The notes beneath the pieces are model-generated. The model searched no databases and was not told the origin of the DNA. It worked only from the letters and a program-made list of their open reading frames with translations. Below, in pieces: positions 14,410 through 15,972 of a stretch of DNA of 15,972 nt. This DNA comes from Planctomycetota bacterium (GTDB lineage: Bacteria > Planctomycetota > UBA1135 > GCA-002686595), in assembly GCA_027623615.1 (NCBI GenBank), contig JAQBVH010000009.1, positions 1 through 15,972 on the forward strand. The letters run 5' to 3'. How positions within the stretch are numbered: position 1 is the stretch's first letter; every line of letters begins with the position of its first letter. The position numbers and the translations under genes are program-made.

Positions 14410-14952
14410 GTGGATCCGACCCTGATCGTGGGACTCGTCGTCTTCCTCGCCCTCGTGGCGGTCGGGGGGGCGTTGATCCATCTCGCGGGACGCGCGAATC
14501 ACCAGGCCGAGTCGCTCGCGCCCCTGGCGCGCCTGGCCTCGATCGAGGCGCTCCTGCGCCAGCTCGCCGAGCGCGGCGGCGAGCTCGAGCTGCGCAGGCT
14601 CGAGCACGTCCTGATCGACATTCGCGACGGGCAGAAGCGCCTCGAGGAGCGTCTGACACGCCTGCTCGAGGAGCGCGGCGGTCGGGAAGCCGCCGGCCCG
14701 GTGGGCGTACCCGTGACCAGCGAGCAGTCATCCCTCTCCGAGCGCGTGACCACGCGTCTGATCGCGATGGGCTTCGAGCGCATCGAGATCGTGACGCCCC
14801 TCGAGGACCTCGAGGTCGCTGCCGGCGCGGCCGAGTCCGAGGTGGTGGTCGAGGCCCGTCGCGGCGGCGCCATGCACAAGGGCCGTGTCCTCCTGCAGGA
14901 CGGGGCCATCAGCGATGTCCGACTCCGAAGCAGCTACGAAGCTTATCCCTAG
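14410..14952 (+). CDS. Membrane-anchored coiled-coil protein of unknown function
   Basis: The 180-residue product starts at GTG 14410. One hydrophobic helix at residues 5-25 is followed by a charged, heptad-like region (~35-90: LASIEALLRQLAERGG, RRLEHVLIDIRDG, RLEERLTRLLEERGG). This reads as a coiled coil on the cytoplasmic side. After a linker comes a small domain (~108-178) with TTRLIAMGFERIEIVTP, EVVVEARRGGAMHKGRVLLQ and DGAISDVRLRSS, resembling an alpha-beta fold with no recognised family. A TGGACT hexamer 6 nt upstream is a weak variant of the leaderless box. asnS follows after 7 bp, so the two are probably co-transcribed, but the role is unknown. Confidence 0.75.
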   Translation: MDPTLIVGLVVFLALVAVGGALIHLAGRANHQAESLAPLARLASIEALLRQLAERGGELELRRLEHVLIDIRDGQKRLEERLTRLLEERGGREAAGPVGVPVTSEQSSLSERVTTRLIAMGFERIEIVTPLEDLEVAAGAAESEVVVEARRGGAMHKGRVLLQDGAISDVRLRSSYEAYP

Positions 14953-14959
14953 AGATTCG

Positions 14960-15972
14960 ATGACCACCACCACGATCGAGCGACTGGACCAGCACGTCGG
15001 GACGACTGTCACGCTGCAAGGCTGGATCCACAATCGCACCTCGAAGGGCAAGCTGCACTTCGTGATGCTGCGCGACGGCACGGGCTACGCCCAGTGCGTC
15101 CTGTTCGTGAAGAACGTGAACGAGGAGCTGTTCGAGGCGATCGGCAACGCAGGCCAGGAGTCCAGCGTCGAACTCACCGGCGAAGTGGTCGCCGACGAGC
15201 GCGCGCCGGGTGGCTTCGAGATCAAGGTGGCGTCAGGTCGCGTGCTCCAGGCCGTCAACGACTTCCCGATCACCCCCAAGGAGCACGGCGCGGACTTCTT
15301 GCTCGCGCGCCGTCACCTCTGGATGCGCTCGAAGCGTCAGTGGGCCGTGCTGCGCGTGCGTGACGCGGTGATCACGGCCCTGCGCGGGTTCTTCGAGGAG
15401 CGCGGCTTCCTCTGCGTGGACTCACCGATGTTCACGCCCGCGGCCTGTGAAGGTACGAGCACCCTGTTCGAGGTGGACTACTTCGAGGACGACAAGGCCT
15501 TCCTGACCCAGTCGGGCCAGCTCTACGCCGAGGCCTCGGCGATGGCCTTCGGCAAGGTCTACTGCTTCGGCCCGACCTTCCGGGCCGAGAAGTCGAAGAC
15601 GCGGCGCCACCTGACCGAGTTCTGGATGCTCGAGCCCGAGGTGGCCTTCGCCGACCTGGACGACGTGTGCCAGCTGGCCGAGGACATGATCGTCCACATC
15701 GTCAAGGAGGTCCTGCGCCGCCGCCGCCCCGAGCTGGAGGCCCTGGAGCGCGACCTCTCGAAGCTCGAGTGCATCGTGGGGGGCTTCCCCAGGATCACCT
15801 ACGAGGAGGCGTCGCGCATCCTCCTCGAGCATCCGGACTCGGAGTTCGTCGCCGGGGACGACTTCGCCGCGCCCGACGAGACGATTCTCTCGGCCATGCA
15901 CGACCAGCCCGTGATGATCACCCGCTACCCCAAGCAGGTGAAGGCCTTCTACATGAAGGAGGACCCGGAGGA
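14960..15972 (+). CDS. asnS: Asparaginyl-tRNA synthetase, 5' part (runs off window)
   Basis: 337 residues are present with no stop before the window end; full enzymes are ~430-470 residues. An N-terminal OB-fold anticodon-binding domain (~15-100) contains GWIHNRTSKGKLHFVMLRDG. The class II catalytic core shows motif 1 around FFEERGFLCVDSPMFTP (144-160), then LTQSGQLYAEA, and motif 2 in FGPTFRAEKSKTRRHLTEFW (203-222), continuing MLEPEVAFADLDD. The HLTEFWMLEPE form is typical of AsnRS rather than bacterial AspRS, which is longer with an inserted domain. Motif 3 would lie beyond the edge. The enzyme charges tRNA-Asn with asparagine, so direct Asn-tRNA synthesis is expected. The ATG follows the upstream stop by 7 nt, with only a weak AGAG as ribosome binding site. 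Confidence 0.95.
   Translation, partial: MTTTTIERLDQHVGTTVTLQGWIHNRTSKGKLHFVMLRDGTGYAQCVLFVKNVNEELFEAIGNAGQESSVELTGEVVADERAPGGFEIKVASGRVLQAVNDFPITPKEHGADFLLARRHLWMRSKRQWAVLRVRDAVITALRGFFEERGFLCVDSPMFTPAACEGTSTLFEVDYFEDDKAFLTQSGQLYAEASAMAFGKVYCFGPTFRAEKSKTRRHLTEFWMLEPEVAFADLDDVCQLAEDMIVHIVKEVLRRRRPELEALERDLSKLECIVGGFPRITYEEASRILLEHPDSEFVAGDDFAAPDETILSAMHDQPVMITRYPKQVKAFYMKEDPE

Noticed and set aside
14960..15972. Aspartyl-tRNA synthetase as alternative for the last gene
   Set aside because: The HLTEFWMLEPE motif-2 continuation and the compact OB-fold fit AsnRS; bacterial AspRS has a different motif 2 and an inserted domain.
1..15972. Mobile element, CRISPR array, phage or defence island
   Set aside because: No transposase, integrase, direct-repeat array, nuclease/toxin motifs or terminal repeats are visible; codon use looks uniform across genes.

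Overview
The window is G+C-rich (about two thirds by eye), densely coded bacterial DNA. The best organism clue is the first gene, a secreted FG-GAP-type protein. Its C-terminal ~130 residues (an NSSG start, FFYG, CVGGG, FQAWYRDP-like and FNLTDA motifs, ending in VTF) match a tail domain I know from large secreted proteins of Planctomycetota. A planctomycete or close relative is therefore the working guess. No ribosomal RNA or other phylogenetic marker is present except a partial asparaginyl-tRNA synthetase.

Layout from left to right: (1) The 3' part of the FG-GAP/VCBS protein (1-1064, +) faces a PqqB-like metallo-beta-lactamase-fold lipoprotein (1071-2012, -). (2) Divergent from that is a secreted thioredoxin-fold protein with an altered active site (2067-3230, +). 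(3) A xylose catabolic pair follows, xylA (3318-4457, +) and xylB (4489-5946, +). (4) A GT87/DUF2029-type membrane glycosyltransferase (6000-7367, +) runs 240 bp into the 3' end of the opposing gene. (5) A minus-strand operon with 4-nt overlaps encodes a DUF3311-like small membrane protein (9760-9993), a sodium:solute symporter (8132-9763) and a short MetE-type methyltransferase (7128-8135). (6) A 457-bp gene-poor stretch leads to a small secreted protein of unknown function (10451-10945, +). (7) A second minus-strand pair encodes an NhaC-family antiporter with a large N-terminal extension (11984-14299) and a UPF0104/flippase-like membrane protein starting at TTG (10956-11987). (8) Divergent from this are a membrane-anchored coiled-coil protein (14410-14952, +) and asnS (14960 to the window end, +), cut off by the window edge.

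Functionally, XylA and XylB take D-xylose to D-xylulose 5-phosphate, but no dedicated sugar transporter or regulator lies beside them. The symporter operon couples Na+-driven uptake to a methyltransferase. The antiporter pair links Na+ export with an envelope-lipid type protein. The rest are cell-surface or housekeeping functions.

The most interesting signal is regulatory. Four genes that begin transcription units have a TANNNT hexamer exactly 6-7 nt before the start codon, and two more have a weaker TGNNNT at 6 nt. This suggests leaderless transcription. I see no CRISPR array, insertion sequence, phage gene, tRNA or clear defence system.
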